Shown: positions 37,084 to 46,044, counted from the first letter of the stretch. The stretch: DNA of 64,000 nucleotides from Peptococcaceae bacterium UBA4068 (GCA_002382665.1 DFZA01000006.1:62001-126000), one strand, 5' to 3'. Numbers and translations: made by a program. The notes: generated by a model from the sequence alone, not told the origin.

Positions 37084-37113
37084 AATAAAACCCCTGATAG
37101 CAGGGGTTTTATT
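37084..37113 (-). terminator. Terminator of the tRNA cluster
   Basis: A 13-bp perfect stem (AATAAAACCCCTG) with an ATAG loop, directly touching the CCA end of tRNA-fMet; TTATTTG follows on the minus strand. Confidence 0.85.
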
Positions 37114-37189
37114 TGGTTGCGGGGGCAGGATTTGAACCTACGACCTCCGGGTTATGAGCCCGACGAGCTGCCAGCTGCTCTACCCCGCG
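37114..37189 (-). tRNA. Initiator tRNA-fMet(CAT)
   Basis: 76 nt with encoded CCA. Anticodon loop CTCATAA; three consecutive G-C pairs in the anticodon stem (GGG/CCC) and the C1 x A72 mismatch of the acceptor stem identify it as the initiator rather than elongator or Ile-type tRNA. T arm GTAGGTTCAAATCCTGC. Last gene of the Thr-Tyr-fMet unit. Confidence 0.95.
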
Positions 37190-37194
37190 GTAGA

Positions 37195-37279
<85 letters not shown>

Positions 37280-37318
37280 AAGAATATTCGTTGATTGCCG
37301 AAACCGCTAATTCATGGT

Positions 37319-37394
37319 TGGAGCCGACGATGGGACTCGAACCCGCAACCTGCTGATTACAAATCAGCTGCTCTGCCAATTGAGCTACGTCGGC
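37319..37394 (-). tRNA. tRNA-Thr(TGT)
   Basis: 76 nt with CCA (sequence ...GGCTCCA). Acceptor GCCGACG with CGTCGGC; anticodon stem-loop CTGATTTGTAATCAG gives TGT. First gene of the tRNA unit, 17 bases after the -10 box. Confidence 0.95.
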
Positions 37395-37410
37395 AAGGCT
37401 GACAAAGCTC

Positions 37411-37439
37411 ATTATAACAACATTTGTAATTGTTGTCAA
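37411..37439 (-). promoter_or_regulatory. Consensus sigma-A promoter of the tRNA cluster
   Basis: On the minus strand TTGACA (37439-37434), exactly 17 bases, TATAAT (37416-37411): a full consensus promoter, as expected for stable RNA. Confidence 0.93.
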
Positions 37440-37499
37440 TGGTAAAAAAAATTGATTTAAATTAAAATTTTAGCTGCTAAACGATAACTTATCTTATAA

Positions 37500-38363
37500 T
37501 CAGTAATTAATTTGTTCCAGAATTTTGGCTACCATTGGATTAATAATTTTTAGATCCGCAGATTCTATTTTACCGGAATCAAATAAAGATGCAATCTGCG
37601 GATCAATAGGCATTAATCCTAAAATAGGCAGATCTAATTCGGCCGCAGCTTCCACGGTATTGCTTTTACCGAAGGGGTAAATGGTCTCACCGCATTTGGG
37701 GCAGCTGATAAAGCTATAATTTTCTATCATACCAAGTACGGGAATTGCCAGCTTTTCAGCCATGTGAACGGCCTTTGCCACAACCATTGCCACCAGTTGT
37801 TGAGGCGACGTTACTATAACAACTCCGTCCAATGGCAAAGATTGAAACACGGTCAGGGGTACGTCACCGGTACCGGGCGGCAGGTCGACAAGCATAACAT
37901 CAATATCGCCCCAAAGCACATCAGTCCAAAACTGTTTGACAACACCTGCGATCATCGGACCGCGCCAAATAACAGGTTCATTCTGGTCGTCGAGCAGTAG
38001 GTTAATCGACATCACCTTAATGCCGGTTTTACTTTGGCAGGGAACGATGGCATTATCTTCACTTTTAGCATGCTCAGTTAAGCCAAAACCTTTGGGAATG
38101 GAAGGACCGGTAATATCGGCGTCGAGTATAGCAACGTTTAAGCCTTGCTGACGCAAGGCAACAGCCATTAGCGAAGTAATGGTGCTTTTACCGACGCCGC
38201 CTTTGCCGCTGGCGATACCGATTACTTTTTTGATGGTTGACCCTTGATGCGGCGGTACGCGTAGATTAAGCGGAGTTTTACGTTCGCTGCAACTGGCAGC
38301 ACAAGATCCGCAATCATGGCTACAACCTTCCGGTTTAGTCGATTCTTTATCCGTATTATTCAT
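37500..38363 (-). CDS. Mrp/NBP35-type iron-sulfur carrier ATPase
   Basis: 287 residues. N-terminal cysteines HDCGSCAASC, deviant Walker A GIASGKGGVGKST, LDADITGPSIP, VDLPPGTGDVPL, and a C-terminal CPKC (in YSFISCPKCGETIYPFGK) that bridges a 4Fe-4S cluster between two subunits. It delivers iron-sulfur clusters to target enzymes. GGGAG before ATG. It is coupled to the ModE-like regulator 12 bases upstream, a hint that the clients are molybdenum or Fe-S oxidoreductases, by inference only. Confidence 0.93.
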   Translation of the reverse strand: MNNTDKESTKPEGCSHDCGSCAASCSERKTPLNLRVPPHQGSTIKKVIGIASGKGGVGKSTITSLMAVALRQQGLNVAILDADITGPSIPKGFGLTEHAKSEDNAIVPCQSKTGIKVMSINLLLDDQNEPVIWRGPMIAGVVKQFWTDVLWGDIDVMLVDLPPGTGDVPLTVFQSLPLDGVVIVTSPQQLVAMVVAKAVHMAEKLAIPVLGMIENYSFISCPKCGETIYPFGKSNTVEAAAELDLPILGLMPIDPQIASLFDSGKIESADLKIINPMVAKILEQINY

Positions 38364-38374
38364 AATTTTCTCCC

Positions 38375-38725
38375 TTATGCTATATCATTGTTGAAATATT
38401 TGTCAAAAACATTTTTGGCCGCATTATAAGCAGCCTCTTCAATTTCTTTGAAGTGAGCAAGAAACTGATGGCCTTCTTCGGTTAGCGTTGAGCCACGTGC
38501 ACCGTCACGGTTGACTAGGTTGATGCCAAATTCCTTTTCTGTCATGTGCAGTATGCGCCAGGCTTTGCTGTAAGCCATACCCAGTTCATTGGTGGTGCTG
38601 TAAAGAGATCCGTTTCTATCTATACCTTCCAATAATAATACGATCCCTCTGCCAAAACCATGGCCTTCAAAAAAACCGTCGCGTCTTAAGGTAACACGAA
38701 TTTTTAATAAAATTTTATCGGTCAT
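38375..38725 (-). CDS. ModE-like / LysR-type winged-helix DNA-binding protein
   Basis: 116 residues, only the N-terminal DNA-binding domain of ModE: FGRGIVLLLEGIDRNGSLYSTTNELGMAYSKAWRILHMTEKEFG is the helix-turn-helix, and GARGSTLTEEGHQFLAHF the wing and dimer helix. ModE represses molybdate uptake and activates molybdoenzymes; this type lacks the molybdate-binding tail. First gene of a two-gene unit with mrp. GGAGG lies 10 bases before ATG. It could control the modABC locus 28 kb away or its own divergent promoter. Confidence 0.85.
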   Translation of the reverse strand: MTDKILLKIRVTLRRDGFFEGHGFGRGIVLLLEGIDRNGSLYSTTNELGMAYSKAWRILHMTEKEFGINLVNRDGARGSTLTEEGHQFLAHFKEIEEAAYNAAKNVFDKYFNNDIA

Positions 38726-38760
38726 ATATTTAAGACCTCCATATATAGTTTACCTCTTTA

Positions 38761-38789
38761 AGAATAAAATAAATATAATTATTTGTCAA
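38761..38789 (-). promoter_or_regulatory. Promoter of the ModE-like/mrp unit
   Basis: On the minus strand TTGACA (38789-38784), 17 bases, TATTCT (38766-38761). Its -35 box and that of the panD promoter form an inverted repeat. Confidence 0.7.
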
Positions 38790-38800
38790 ATACAGAATTA

Positions 38801-38829
38801 TTGACAAAAAAATATTATTGGTGTAGATT
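38801..38829 (+). promoter_or_regulatory. Promoter of panD
   Basis: TTGACA (38801-38806), 17 bases, TAGATT (38824-38829), about 44 bases before the start. Confidence 0.65.
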
Positions 38830-38872
38830 ATAGATGCTTCGAGTTATATTTTAATAGAAAGGTTGAAATAAA

Positions 38873-39229
38873 ATGGAAATAACGATGCTGAAGTCCAAAA
38901 TCCATCGCGCTACAATCAGCGATGCAAAACTTGAATATATCGGTAGCATAACAATTGACGAGGATCTTTTGGCTGCAGCGGGTATATTGGAATATGAAAA
39001 GGTTCACGTCTTAAATTGTAATAACGGTGCGCGCCTGGAAACATATGCTATCAAAGGCACCGCCGGTAGCGGTACTATCTGTTTGAATGGCGCTGCGGCT
39101 CGTTGCGCTTTGCCGGGAGACGTGGTGATTATACTTGCCTATGCTCAGATAACTGCCGAGGAAGCAGCCACATATCGACCTAAAATAGTTGTTGTTGATA
39201 GCGATAATAAAATTGCGTCAAAAAATTGA
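38873..39229 (+). CDS. panD: Aspartate 1-decarboxylase proenzyme
   Basis: 118 residues. MLKSKIHRATISDAKLEYIGSI is the PanD signature; self-cleavage takes place between Gly and Ser of YIGSITID to make the pyruvoyl group; ICLNGAAARCALPGDVVIILAYA follows. It makes beta-alanine from aspartate for pantothenate. It stands alone, divergent from the ModE-like/mrp unit and 2.8 kb from panE. Start at 38873 or at the fifth codon (Met) are both possible; the latter gives the usual N terminus. Confidence 0.95.
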   Translation: MEITMLKSKIHRATISDAKLEYIGSITIDEDLLAAAGILEYEKVHVLNCNNGARLETYAIKGTAGSGTICLNGAAARCALPGDVVIILAYAQITAEEAATYRPKIVVVDSDNKIASKN

Positions 39230-39247
39230 AATTAAAATCACTAACTT

Positions 39248-39282
39248 TAACAAAGCCACCCTATATCAGGGTGGCTTTGTTA
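39248..39282 (+). terminator. Terminator of panD
   Basis: A 15-bp perfect stem (TAACAAAGCCACCCT) with loop ATATC; T-poor tail but very stable. Confidence 0.85.
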
Positions 39283-39411
39283 ATTAAAAGAAATATTTAT
39301 AGATTAACATTGGATATACGACAAAATCTACTTGCTAATATTAGTTTGGCTGAACATTTGACAAGGAATAAGCTAATTGGCGTCGAAGTAAATAAAATTA
39401 ATTAGAATAGT

Positions 39412-39435
39412 ACTATATATTGGTAAATATATAGT
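39412..39435. promoter_or_regulatory. AT-only inverted repeat upstream of ftsE
   Basis: ACTATATATT and AATATATAGT are perfect inverted repeats around GGTA, immediately before the ftsE ribosome site. It could be an operator or a leader hairpin. Confidence 0.35.
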
Positions 39436-39461
39436 TTTGATTGGAGAGACCATACGTTACG

Positions 39462-40142
39462 ATGCTTATTAAGACTATTAATGTTTGTAAAGTATATAAA
39501 AACGGCTTAGAAGCTCTTAAAAATATTAATTTGGAAATTGACGGCGGGGAATTCGTCTTCCTGACTGGAGCCAGCGGCGCGGGCAAAAGTACGCTGATTC
39601 GCCTTTTATTTCGTGAAGAATTAGCTACAACCGGTCAAGTACTTATTTCCGGGCGCAACATTGCGCGGCTCTCTCAGCGGGAAACGGTCAGACTGCGACG
39701 CAATACCGGCGTAGTATTTCAGGATTTCCGCCTGATGGAACGCAATACTGTATTTGATAATGTGGCGTTTGCCTTAAAAGCTGTTGAAAGATCATGGGAA
39801 GAGATTAGAATACGGGTGCCGCAAGTATTGGAAAAGGTTGGCCTGGGTGGCCGGGAAAGCGAAAATGTTATGCATCTTTCCGGCGGCGAGCAGCAACGTG
39901 TTGCCGTAGCGCGGGCTATTATTAACCATCCGCTGATCCTTTTTGCCGACGAACCGACAGGTGATCTTGATCCGAATACCTCATTAGAATTGATGAAGCT
40001 GTTTGAACAAATCAACAATGACGGTACAACATTGTTGATTGCTACCCATGACAAAGAAATGGTCAACAGGATGCACCGCCGCGTGCTGACGCTCAACGGA
40101 GGCAAGTTGGTTGGCGATACCGTTGGGGGGTGGCAGCTATGA
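39462..40142 (+). CDS. ftsE: Cell division ATP-binding protein FtsE
   Basis: 226 residues. Walker A GASGAGKST, the FtsE-specific VFQDFRLMERNTVFDNVAFAL, signature LSGGEQQRVAVARAI, Walker B LFADEPTGDLDP. FtsE with FtsX forms a type VII ABC complex that does not transport but drives peptidoglycan hydrolases at the septum. ATG 39462 gives the standard start (MLIKTINVCKVYKNG); a longer frame from a TTG at 39441 lacks family support. FtsX begins by ATGA overlap. Confidence 0.95.
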   Translation: MLIKTINVCKVYKNGLEALKNINLEIDGGEFVFLTGASGAGKSTLIRLLFREELATTGQVLISGRNIARLSQRETVRLRRNTGVVFQDFRLMERNTVFDNVAFALKAVERSWEEIRIRVPQVLEKVGLGGRESENVMHLSGGEQQRVAVARAIINHPLILFADEPTGDLDPNTSLELMKLFEQINNDGTTLLIATHDKEMVNRMHRRVLTLNGGKLVGDTVGGWQL

Positions 40143-41023
40143 GATTGTATAGCTTTCGTTACATAATACCGCAAGCGTTTAAATCTTTAAAGCTTAACGG
40201 TTGGATGACTTTTGCTTCGATAATGACTATCTCCATTACGCTTTTCCTTTGCGCCATCAGTTGGCTGCTGGTGGTTAATATTGATGCCAATGCTCAGCAG
40301 ATGGAATCAGATGTGCGGGTGTCGGCTTATATTAGCCAATCAATTTCCAGCGAAGATTATTCGGCGCTGAAAAAGGAAATAGAAGCGATTGACGGTGTTG
40401 ATCAAGTGGAGTTCGTTAGTAAAGCACAAGGTTTAAGTGATCTTGAAAAGCGTTTTGGCGGCGTCAACCTTGAAGATACATTGGGCGGTAATAATCCGTT
40501 GCCGGATAGATTTTCTATATCGGCTGTCAACAAAGATTCAGTAAACAGTGTTGCCAAAGCTGTTAAAAAATTGACTGGCATCGATACGGTGCGCTATGGC
40601 GAGGGTTCGGTCGAAAAACTCTTTGCCTTAACCGATACGGTACGCAAAGTTGGCATTACATTGATTATATTACTTGGTATAGCAGCTATAACTCTTGTAG
40701 CAATGACGATTCGGCTGACGGTTTTTGCCCGCCGTAAAGAAATCATGGTCATGAAGTGGGTTGGCGCGACCAATGCTTTTATTCGCTTGCCGTTTCTTTT
40801 GGAGGGCGTTATATTAGGCGTGATCGGCGCTTTGATAGCTGTTGTTCTGGTATTTATTTGTTATAATTATGCCGGCGCTTATGTAGCCGGTACAATATCC
40901 TTTGTATATTTATTGAAATTGGGCGACATCTGGTTAAATATTTTGGGTTTTGCCGTTTTGGCAGGTCTGCTGATGGGAGCATTCGGAAGCTTTATTTCGT
41001 TGATAAAAGGCCTTGATGTATAA
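40139..41023 (+). CDS. ftsX: Cell division protein FtsX
   Basis: 294 residues, four helices with a large extracytoplasmic loop after the first (about 45-170, containing VRVSAYISQSISSEDYSAL and LPDRFSISAVN). The FtsX C-terminal MacB-like part has VGITLIILLGIAAITLVA, RRKEIMVMKWVGATNAFIRLPFLLEG and a final AGLLMGAFGSFISL. It transmits ATP hydrolysis by FtsE to an external hydrolase. Starts at ATG 40139 by 4-bp overlap with ftsE, GGGGGG upstream. Confidence 0.94.
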   Translation: MRLYSFRYIIPQAFKSLKLNGWMTFASIMTISITLFLCAISWLLVVNIDANAQQMESDVRVSAYISQSISSEDYSALKKEIEAIDGVDQVEFVSKAQGLSDLEKRFGGVNLEDTLGGNNPLPDRFSISAVNKDSVNSVAKAVKKLTGIDTVRYGEGSVEKLFALTDTVRKVGITLIILLGIAAITLVAMTIRLTVFARRKEIMVMKWVGATNAFIRLPFLLEGVILGVIGALIAVVLVFICYNYAGAYVAGTISFVYLLKLGDIWLNILGFAVLAGLLMGAFGSFISLIKGLDV

Positions 41024-41041
41024 CCCGTTTGGAGGTTAATT

Positions 41042-42196
41042 ATGAAACGTTTACACCGATATTTATTATTGGCAACAGCAATAGCGATATTTCTGGTAAT
41101 GATTGTTCCGCTTAATACACCGGCGGCGAATAGTTCGCCGTTGGATGATTACCGCAATCAGCAGCAGCAGATCAATTCCGAGATGAAGGATACTCTTGAT
41201 AAGATTGATGCGGCTAAAGACCAAAAGGATTCGTATCAATCACAGATAGAGTCTTTAAGCGCTAAAATCCAATCATATCAAAAAGAAGCTGATGCGGCAC
41301 AAGATCAAATTAATACAGCCAATGCTGATATTGCTGAATCAGATGTTAAAATAGCGGACGCTACTAAGCGTCTCAACGAGCGTCAGGCGGCGCTGGAAAG
41401 CCGTTTAACTGATATCTACGTTTATGGCGATATTACTATGGTCGACGTAGTTCTTGAATCATCAAGTTTTGACGATTTCGTGGTAATGTATGATATGGTA
41501 CAGCGGATCATGGGCCAGGATAAAGAGTTACTGGATCAAATTTCTGCCGAAAAGACCACTATTGAGCAGCAAAAAGCCTTACAGGAACAGCGCCGTGACG
41601 AATTAGTGGAGCTCAAATCCGAAAAAGAATCCGCAGCAAACCAGCTGGAGTCGCTACAAGGCAAGAAAGAGGATTTGCTTGATGAGACAAAAATGACAAT
41701 CAAGCAGTTGGAATCATATTATGATGCGATGGATAAGGCTGCTGATGAAGTTGCAGCCAAAATCCGTTCTTTAACCAAGGGCAGCGATACGCTTTATCTC
41801 GGAGGCGAATTTGTTTGGCCGTTGCCTTCTTCTTGTACTACTGTTACTTCTCCGTTCGGCAATCGCATGCATCCGACATTACATGTCTACAAGATGCATA
41901 CCGGTATTGATATTTCGGCTACCAAGGGTACATCTATTTACGCCGCCGGGGCTGGTACGGTAATTTATGCCGGCTGGTTAACCGCTTACGGAAATGCGGT
42001 AATAATCGATCATGGCGGCGGTGTAACAACACTTTATGGCCACATGTCAAGGCTCGGTACTTCTGTGGGTACGGTTGTATCGGCAGGCGATACCATCGGT
42101 TATGTCGGTTCTACCGGTTACAGCACCGGAAATCATCTTCATTTCGAAGTTGACGAAAACGGTACGCCTGTAAATCCCTGGAATTATCTGAAGTAA
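41042..42196 (+). CDS. PcsB/EnvC-like coiled-coil M23 peptidoglycan hydrolase
   Basis: 384 residues. Signal peptide (1-28), long heptad-repeat coiled coil (about 35-250, QQQINSEMKDTLDKIDAAKD and following), then a complete M23 domain: MHTGIDISA (His, Asp), TTLYGHMS (catalytic His) and GNHLHFEVD (His). All catalytic residues are present. It lies 18 bases after ftsX and is most likely the hydrolase gated by FtsEX, through coiled-coil contact with the FtsX loop. Confidence 0.93.
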   Translation: MKRLHRYLLLATAIAIFLVMIVPLNTPAANSSPLDDYRNQQQQINSEMKDTLDKIDAAKDQKDSYQSQIESLSAKIQSYQKEADAAQDQINTANADIAESDVKIADATKRLNERQAALESRLTDIYVYGDITMVDVVLESSSFDDFVVMYDMVQRIMGQDKELLDQISAEKTTIEQQKALQEQRRDELVELKSEKESAANQLESLQGKKEDLLDETKMTIKQLESYYDAMDKAADEVAAKIRSLTKGSDTLYLGGEFVWPLPSSCTTVTSPFGNRMHPTLHVYKMHTGIDISATKGTSIYAAGAGTVIYAGWLTAYGNAVIIDHGGGVTTLYGHMSRLGTSVGTVVSAGDTIGYVGSTGYSTGNHLHFEVDENGTPVNPWNYLK

Positions 42197-42219
42197 ATAA
42201 TGATATAATAATAGAAACC

Positions 42220-42252
42220 AATTAAACAGGCGCTGATAGCGTCTGTTTAATT
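42220..42252 (+). terminator. Terminator after the M23 hydrolase gene
   Basis: AATTAAACAGGCGCT pairs with AGCGTCTGTTTAATT (one G-T pair) around a GAT loop. Confidence 0.7.
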
Positions 42253-42316
42253 GCTGGTATGCTGTTTACAATATATATCCGAACAATTGCGATTTAGATT
42301 AAAAATGGGAGGATTT

Positions 42317-43459
42317 GTGAGAAATAAAAACAAGATTTTATCACTGATTTATATAGTGATAATTACCAGCGTTATTTGCGCCGGTTGTAATTCACGATCT
42401 ATTTCTACAAAAGAAGATATCGCATTATCCTCTATTGCCAACACCGCTGCCAATGCTTCAAAAGCAGTAACTGCCAAATTGGCGGATAATTATGCCACCT
42501 ATTTCACCGCCGATGAATATAAGATGCTCTATGACGATTATGTTGGCAGTTTCGGTGGCGTCGGTATATACATGGTCGAAAACGATGAAAACGAAATAGT
42601 TATCTATGAAGCAATGGAAGGATACCCGGCGGCTAAAGCCGGTATTGTCGGCGGAGATGCAATACTGGCTGTTGATGGCCAGAAGGTTAGCGGCGACCAG
42701 TTTGATAAACTACCTATGATGGTGCGCGGAGAAATCGGCACTACCGTAGATCTGAAAATGCAGCGGGCTGCTGATAATTCTATATATAATGTATCGTTGA
42801 AAAGAGTAACAGTCGAATCGAAGTCTTTAAAAGGCGAGTTTCTCGAAGATATGCCCGGCGTTTTATATGTTTCAATTTTTGATTTTACCACCAATACTCC
42901 TAAAGAATTTGTAGAATTATATAACAAGTTATCCGCCGAACAGCCTGTCAATGCGATTATTTTTGATTTACGCAATAACGGCGGCGGCAGTTTTCAGGCG
43001 GCTATCAGTTTGGCCGAATACTTTGTGCCGGATGGTAATGTTATTGTCAGCGAAAAAAGCAGTGACGGCGAAACAGTGACGCGTTCCAAGGGCGGCGATT
43101 TATCTGATACGCCGGTAGTAATTTTACAAAACCAATATAGCGCCAGTGCCTCCGAGGTATTGATCGGGGCGCTTAAAGATAACGATATTGCCGAAACGAT
43201 CGGTTGCAAAAGTTATGGTAAAGGTATAACTCAAATATTGGAAGAATTACCATCCGGAAGCGCCATCCGTTATACGCACAGCCGCTATCTGACTCCCGAC
43301 GGTTTTGATTTGCACGGCGTTGGCTTAGAACCGGAAATCAAAATAGCTGAAAAGGATGATACAGCGGTAGCCGATTATTATAAACTGGATGTAAAGGTCA
43401 ATCCATATTTGGCGGCCGCAGAAAATTACCTTAAAGATAAATTAAATATCGCTAAGTAA
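42317..43459 (+). CDS. C-terminal processing protease, S41 family, lipoprotein
   Basis: 380 residues. Lipoprotein signal after the GTG start (lipobox VICAGC), N-terminal helical part (YATYFTADEYKMLYDDYVGSFGGVGI), PDZ domain (about 90-165, GYPAAKAGIVGGDAILAVDG), then the S41 protease with NAIIFDLRNNGGG, nucleophile Ser in QYSASASEVLIGAL and Lys in SYGKGITQ. CtpA/CtpB enzymes activate envelope proteins and, in spore formers, sporulation signalling. GTG 42317 with GGGAGG is preferred to a frame 22 codons longer that begins in the previous terminator. Confidence 0.9.
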   Translation: MRNKNKILSLIYIVIITSVICAGCNSRSISTKEDIALSSIANTAANASKAVTAKLADNYATYFTADEYKMLYDDYVGSFGGVGIYMVENDENEIVIYEAMEGYPAAKAGIVGGDAILAVDGQKVSGDQFDKLPMMVRGEIGTTVDLKMQRAADNSIYNVSLKRVTVESKSLKGEFLEDMPGVLYVSIFDFTTNTPKEFVELYNKLSAEQPVNAIIFDLRNNGGGSFQAAISLAEYFVPDGNVIVSEKSSDGETVTRSKGGDLSDTPVVILQNQYSASASEVLIGALKDNDIAETIGCKSYGKGITQILEELPSGSAIRYTHSRYLTPDGFDLHGVGLEPEIKIAEKDDTAVADYYKLDVKVNPYLAAAENYLKDKLNIAK

Positions 43460-43506
43460 TAATAAGTTATATCTTAGCAGTACTATATTAATATCTGTAA
43501 AATTAA

Positions 43507-43540
43507 AAAGTGCATTTCCTATAAACGGGAAATGCACTTT
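43507..43540. terminator. Bidirectional terminator between the S41 protease and htpG
   Basis: AAAGTGCATTTCC pairs with GGAAATGCACTTT around an eight-base loop, with A-rich and T-containing flanks. Confidence 0.85.
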
Positions 43541-43572
43541 CTTCATATTCATCGCAACGGCGTTATTTTATG

Positions 43573-45453
43573 CTATTTCATCAAAGCGCAGATATCGTCG
43601 CTGAAAGCCGTCGGGTCTTCTATCGACAGGCCCTCCATCAACAACGATTGGTTATATAATATTCTCGTCATCAAATCAAATTTCTCTTTATTGTTTTCGT
43701 AAGCATACTTCAATGCCTGATATACATCATGTTCTTTATTGATCTCCAGTACTTTCTGCGCCGAGATTTCCTGTCCGGCGGGCATCGCTTTGAGTATCTT
43801 TTCCATCTCGATCGAAAGGCCACCTTGGCTGCTTAAACATACCGGATGGGTTTTCAGCCGTTTGGAAATACGCACGTCCTTGACTTTATTGCTTAAATAA
43901 TCTTTCATTGCCGCCAGTATATCCTTATCGGTATCATCTTCCTGGGCAGTTTGATTTTGCTCGTCGCTGTCTTTGATATCCAAATCGCTTTCGGAGACGG
44001 ATTTGAATTCTTTGCCCTGATAATTATAAATAACCCTGATGGCAAACTCGTCAACATCATCGGTCAGGTATAAGACCTCATACCCCTGATCAAAGAGCAT
44101 TTCTGTCTGCGGCATTTTGTCAATACGTTCGATCGATTGGCCGGAAGCAAAATAGATGTATTTCTGGTCTTCCTTCATCCTTGAGACATACTCGCTCAAA
44201 GTAACCATGCCTTTTTCTTTAGACGAATAAAACATCAGCAAATCCTGCAAATCTGCGTTCTCGTTACCAAACCCCTGATAAATAGCAAATTTCATCTGCC
44301 GGCCAAACGAGCTAAAGAACTTCTCATACTGCTCCCTTTCGTTCTTCAGCATATTCTCCAGCTCTTTTTTAATATGGTTTTTGATGCTCTTGGCAATAAT
44401 ACTCAGTTGCCGGTTATGCTGCAGCATCTCCCGGGAAATATTCAAAGAAAGGTCGTCAGACTCCACCATGCCGCGCACAAAGCTGAAGCAGTCGGGCAAA
44501 AGATCCGCGCACTTTTTCATAATCAAAACGCCGTTAGAGTAAAGCTCCAGGCCTTTTTCGTATTCCGGCGTATAATAATCGTAGGACGCTTTCTCCGGGA
44601 TATATAGAAGCACGTTATACTGGACCAATCCCTCAGCTTTGGTATGAATGTATTTCAAAGGCTTGTCCAAGCCAAAATGCTTTTCATTATAAAACTGCTC
44701 GTAATCCTCTTCTTTCAGCTCGCTTTTATTTTTGCGCCAAAGAGGAATCATGCTGTTAAGTATTTGCTCGTCAATAAAAGGCTCATACTCGTTGGTTTTC
44801 CCCTCCACTAAGCGCGTAGTATGCAGATCCATTTTGATCGGATAACGGATAAAATCCGAATGTTCCTTGACCAACGCGCGCAGACGATATTCATCGAGAA
44901 ATTCATCGTAATTTTCTTCCTCGGTATTATCTTTGATGGCAAGAATCACTTCCGTACCGATGCCGTCTTTGGCGCAAGGCTCAATCGTATAACCCGCCGC
45001 GCCCTCCGACTCCCATTTATAGGCCTCGTCGCTACCTTGCGCCTTAGTGATCACTGTCACGTTGGCAGCCACCATAAAAGCCGAATAAAAGCCCACGCCA
45101 AACTGGCCGATTATGTCATAGCCGTCCTCTATTTCATTTTCCTTCTTAAAGTTCAGCGAGCCGCTGCGGGCAATTACGCCAAGGTTATCTTCGAGTTCTT
45201 CTTTGGTCATGCCGATACCGGTGTCTATGACCTTTAAAGTCCGCGTCTGTTTGTCGGGGACGATTTTAATGCAATAATCGTCGCGGTCAAAATGAACCGA
45301 TTCATCTGTCAGCGCTTTATAATACAGCTTGTCGATAGCGTCACTGGCATTGGAAATAAGCTCTCTCAAAAATATCTCCTTATGTGTATAGATGGAATTA
45401 ATCATCAGGTTTAATAATTGCTTTGATTCGGTTTTAAACTGTTTCTTTGCCAT
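43573..45453 (-). CDS. htpG: Chaperone HtpG (Hsp90)
   Basis: 626 residues. N-terminal ATPase: EIFLRELISNASDAIDKLYY, DTGIGMTKEEL, FGVGFYSAFMVA (lid and GxG), middle domain with LPDCFSFVRGMVESDDLSLNISREML (catalytic Arg) and a C-terminal dimer domain. It refolds or holds client proteins under stress. GAGG precedes ATG. No CIRCE lies in its short upstream gap, in contrast to the adjacent hsp20. Confidence 0.97.
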   Translation of the reverse strand: MAKKQFKTESKQLLNLMINSIYTHKEIFLRELISNASDAIDKLYYKALTDESVHFDRDDYCIKIVPDKQTRTLKVIDTGIGMTKEELEDNLGVIARSGSLNFKKENEIEDGYDIIGQFGVGFYSAFMVAANVTVITKAQGSDEAYKWESEGAAGYTIEPCAKDGIGTEVILAIKDNTEEENYDEFLDEYRLRALVKEHSDFIRYPIKMDLHTTRLVEGKTNEYEPFIDEQILNSMIPLWRKNKSELKEEDYEQFYNEKHFGLDKPLKYIHTKAEGLVQYNVLLYIPEKASYDYYTPEYEKGLELYSNGVLIMKKCADLLPDCFSFVRGMVESDDLSLNISREMLQHNRQLSIIAKSIKNHIKKELENMLKNEREQYEKFFSSFGRQMKFAIYQGFGNENADLQDLLMFYSSKEKGMVTLSEYVSRMKEDQKYIYFASGQSIERIDKMPQTEMLFDQGYEVLYLTDDVDEFAIRVIYNYQGKEFKSVSESDLDIKDSDEQNQTAQEDDTDKDILAAMKDYLSNKVKDVRISKRLKTHPVCLSSQGGLSIEMEKILKAMPAGQEISAQKVLEINKEHDVYQALKYAYENNKEKFDLMTRILYNQSLLMEGLSIEDPTAFSDDICALMK

Positions 45454-45498
45454 TGTTCTCCCTCCGGATATTAATATTGTATTAACCCTGCAAACTAA

Positions 45499-45525
45499 AA
45501 CACATCGGTGGGCCGACGATGTGTT
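45499..45525 (-). terminator. Hairpin between hsp20 and htpG
   Basis: AACACATCG pairs with CGATGTGTT across a nine-base loop; TTTTAGTTT follows on the minus strand. Confidence 0.65.
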
Positions 45526-45569
45526 CTTGTTATATTACATATATATTTATATTAGTATATTTGGCCCGT

Positions 45570-46016
45570 CTATTCAATATCGATTTTTACGGAATTATCA
45601 GGTTTGTCTTTTTTGGGTACCGTGACCGTTAAAACACCGTTCTCAAGTTTTGCCTTGATTCCTTCGGAATCAGCATCAGCCAAAAACACAGTACGGCTCA
45701 TTGAGGAATAGCGCCTTTCTTTGTGAATAAAGTTTTTGCTGTCTTCCTCAACGCTCTGTTCTTTATTAACTAAAATACTCAATCGTGCTTCTTCAAGCTT
45801 AATACTCAAATCACTTTTTTGAATGCCGGGTAATTCCGCCTCCAAGATATACTCTTGATCATTTTCCTGAACGTCAATCTTAAATGTGTCCCAGGCCAGA
45901 TTGCTGACAAAACACCTACCATCATTAAAAAAGTCGCCTAGCATGTTTTGAAAATTATCAAAACCTGTACTTATAGCATCAAGATTTTTCCTATTTATAG
46001 GATTCCGACCTGACAT
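45570..46016 (-). CDS. Small heat shock protein, Hsp20/alpha-crystallin family
   Basis: 148 residues. The alpha-crystallin domain (about 50-145) shows WDTFKIDVQENDQEYILEAEL-PGIQKSDLSIKLEE, an insert, then FIHKERRYSSMSRTVFL and AKLENGVLTVTVPK with the C-terminal hydrophobic patch. It is an ATP-independent holdase. Preferred start is the ATG at 46016, nine bases from AAAGGAG. A CIRCE operator lies directly upstream, so expression is under HrcA. Confidence 0.94.
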   Translation of the reverse strand: MSGRNPINRKNLDAISTGFDNFQNMLGDFFNDGRCFVSNLAWDTFKIDVQENDQEYILEAELPGIQKSDLSIKLEEARLSILVNKEQSVEEDSKNFIHKERRYSSMSRTVFLADADSEGIKAKLENGVLTVTVPKKDKPDNSVKIDIE

Positions 46017-46044
46017 AATCAACAACTCCTTTGCGTCACTCTGT

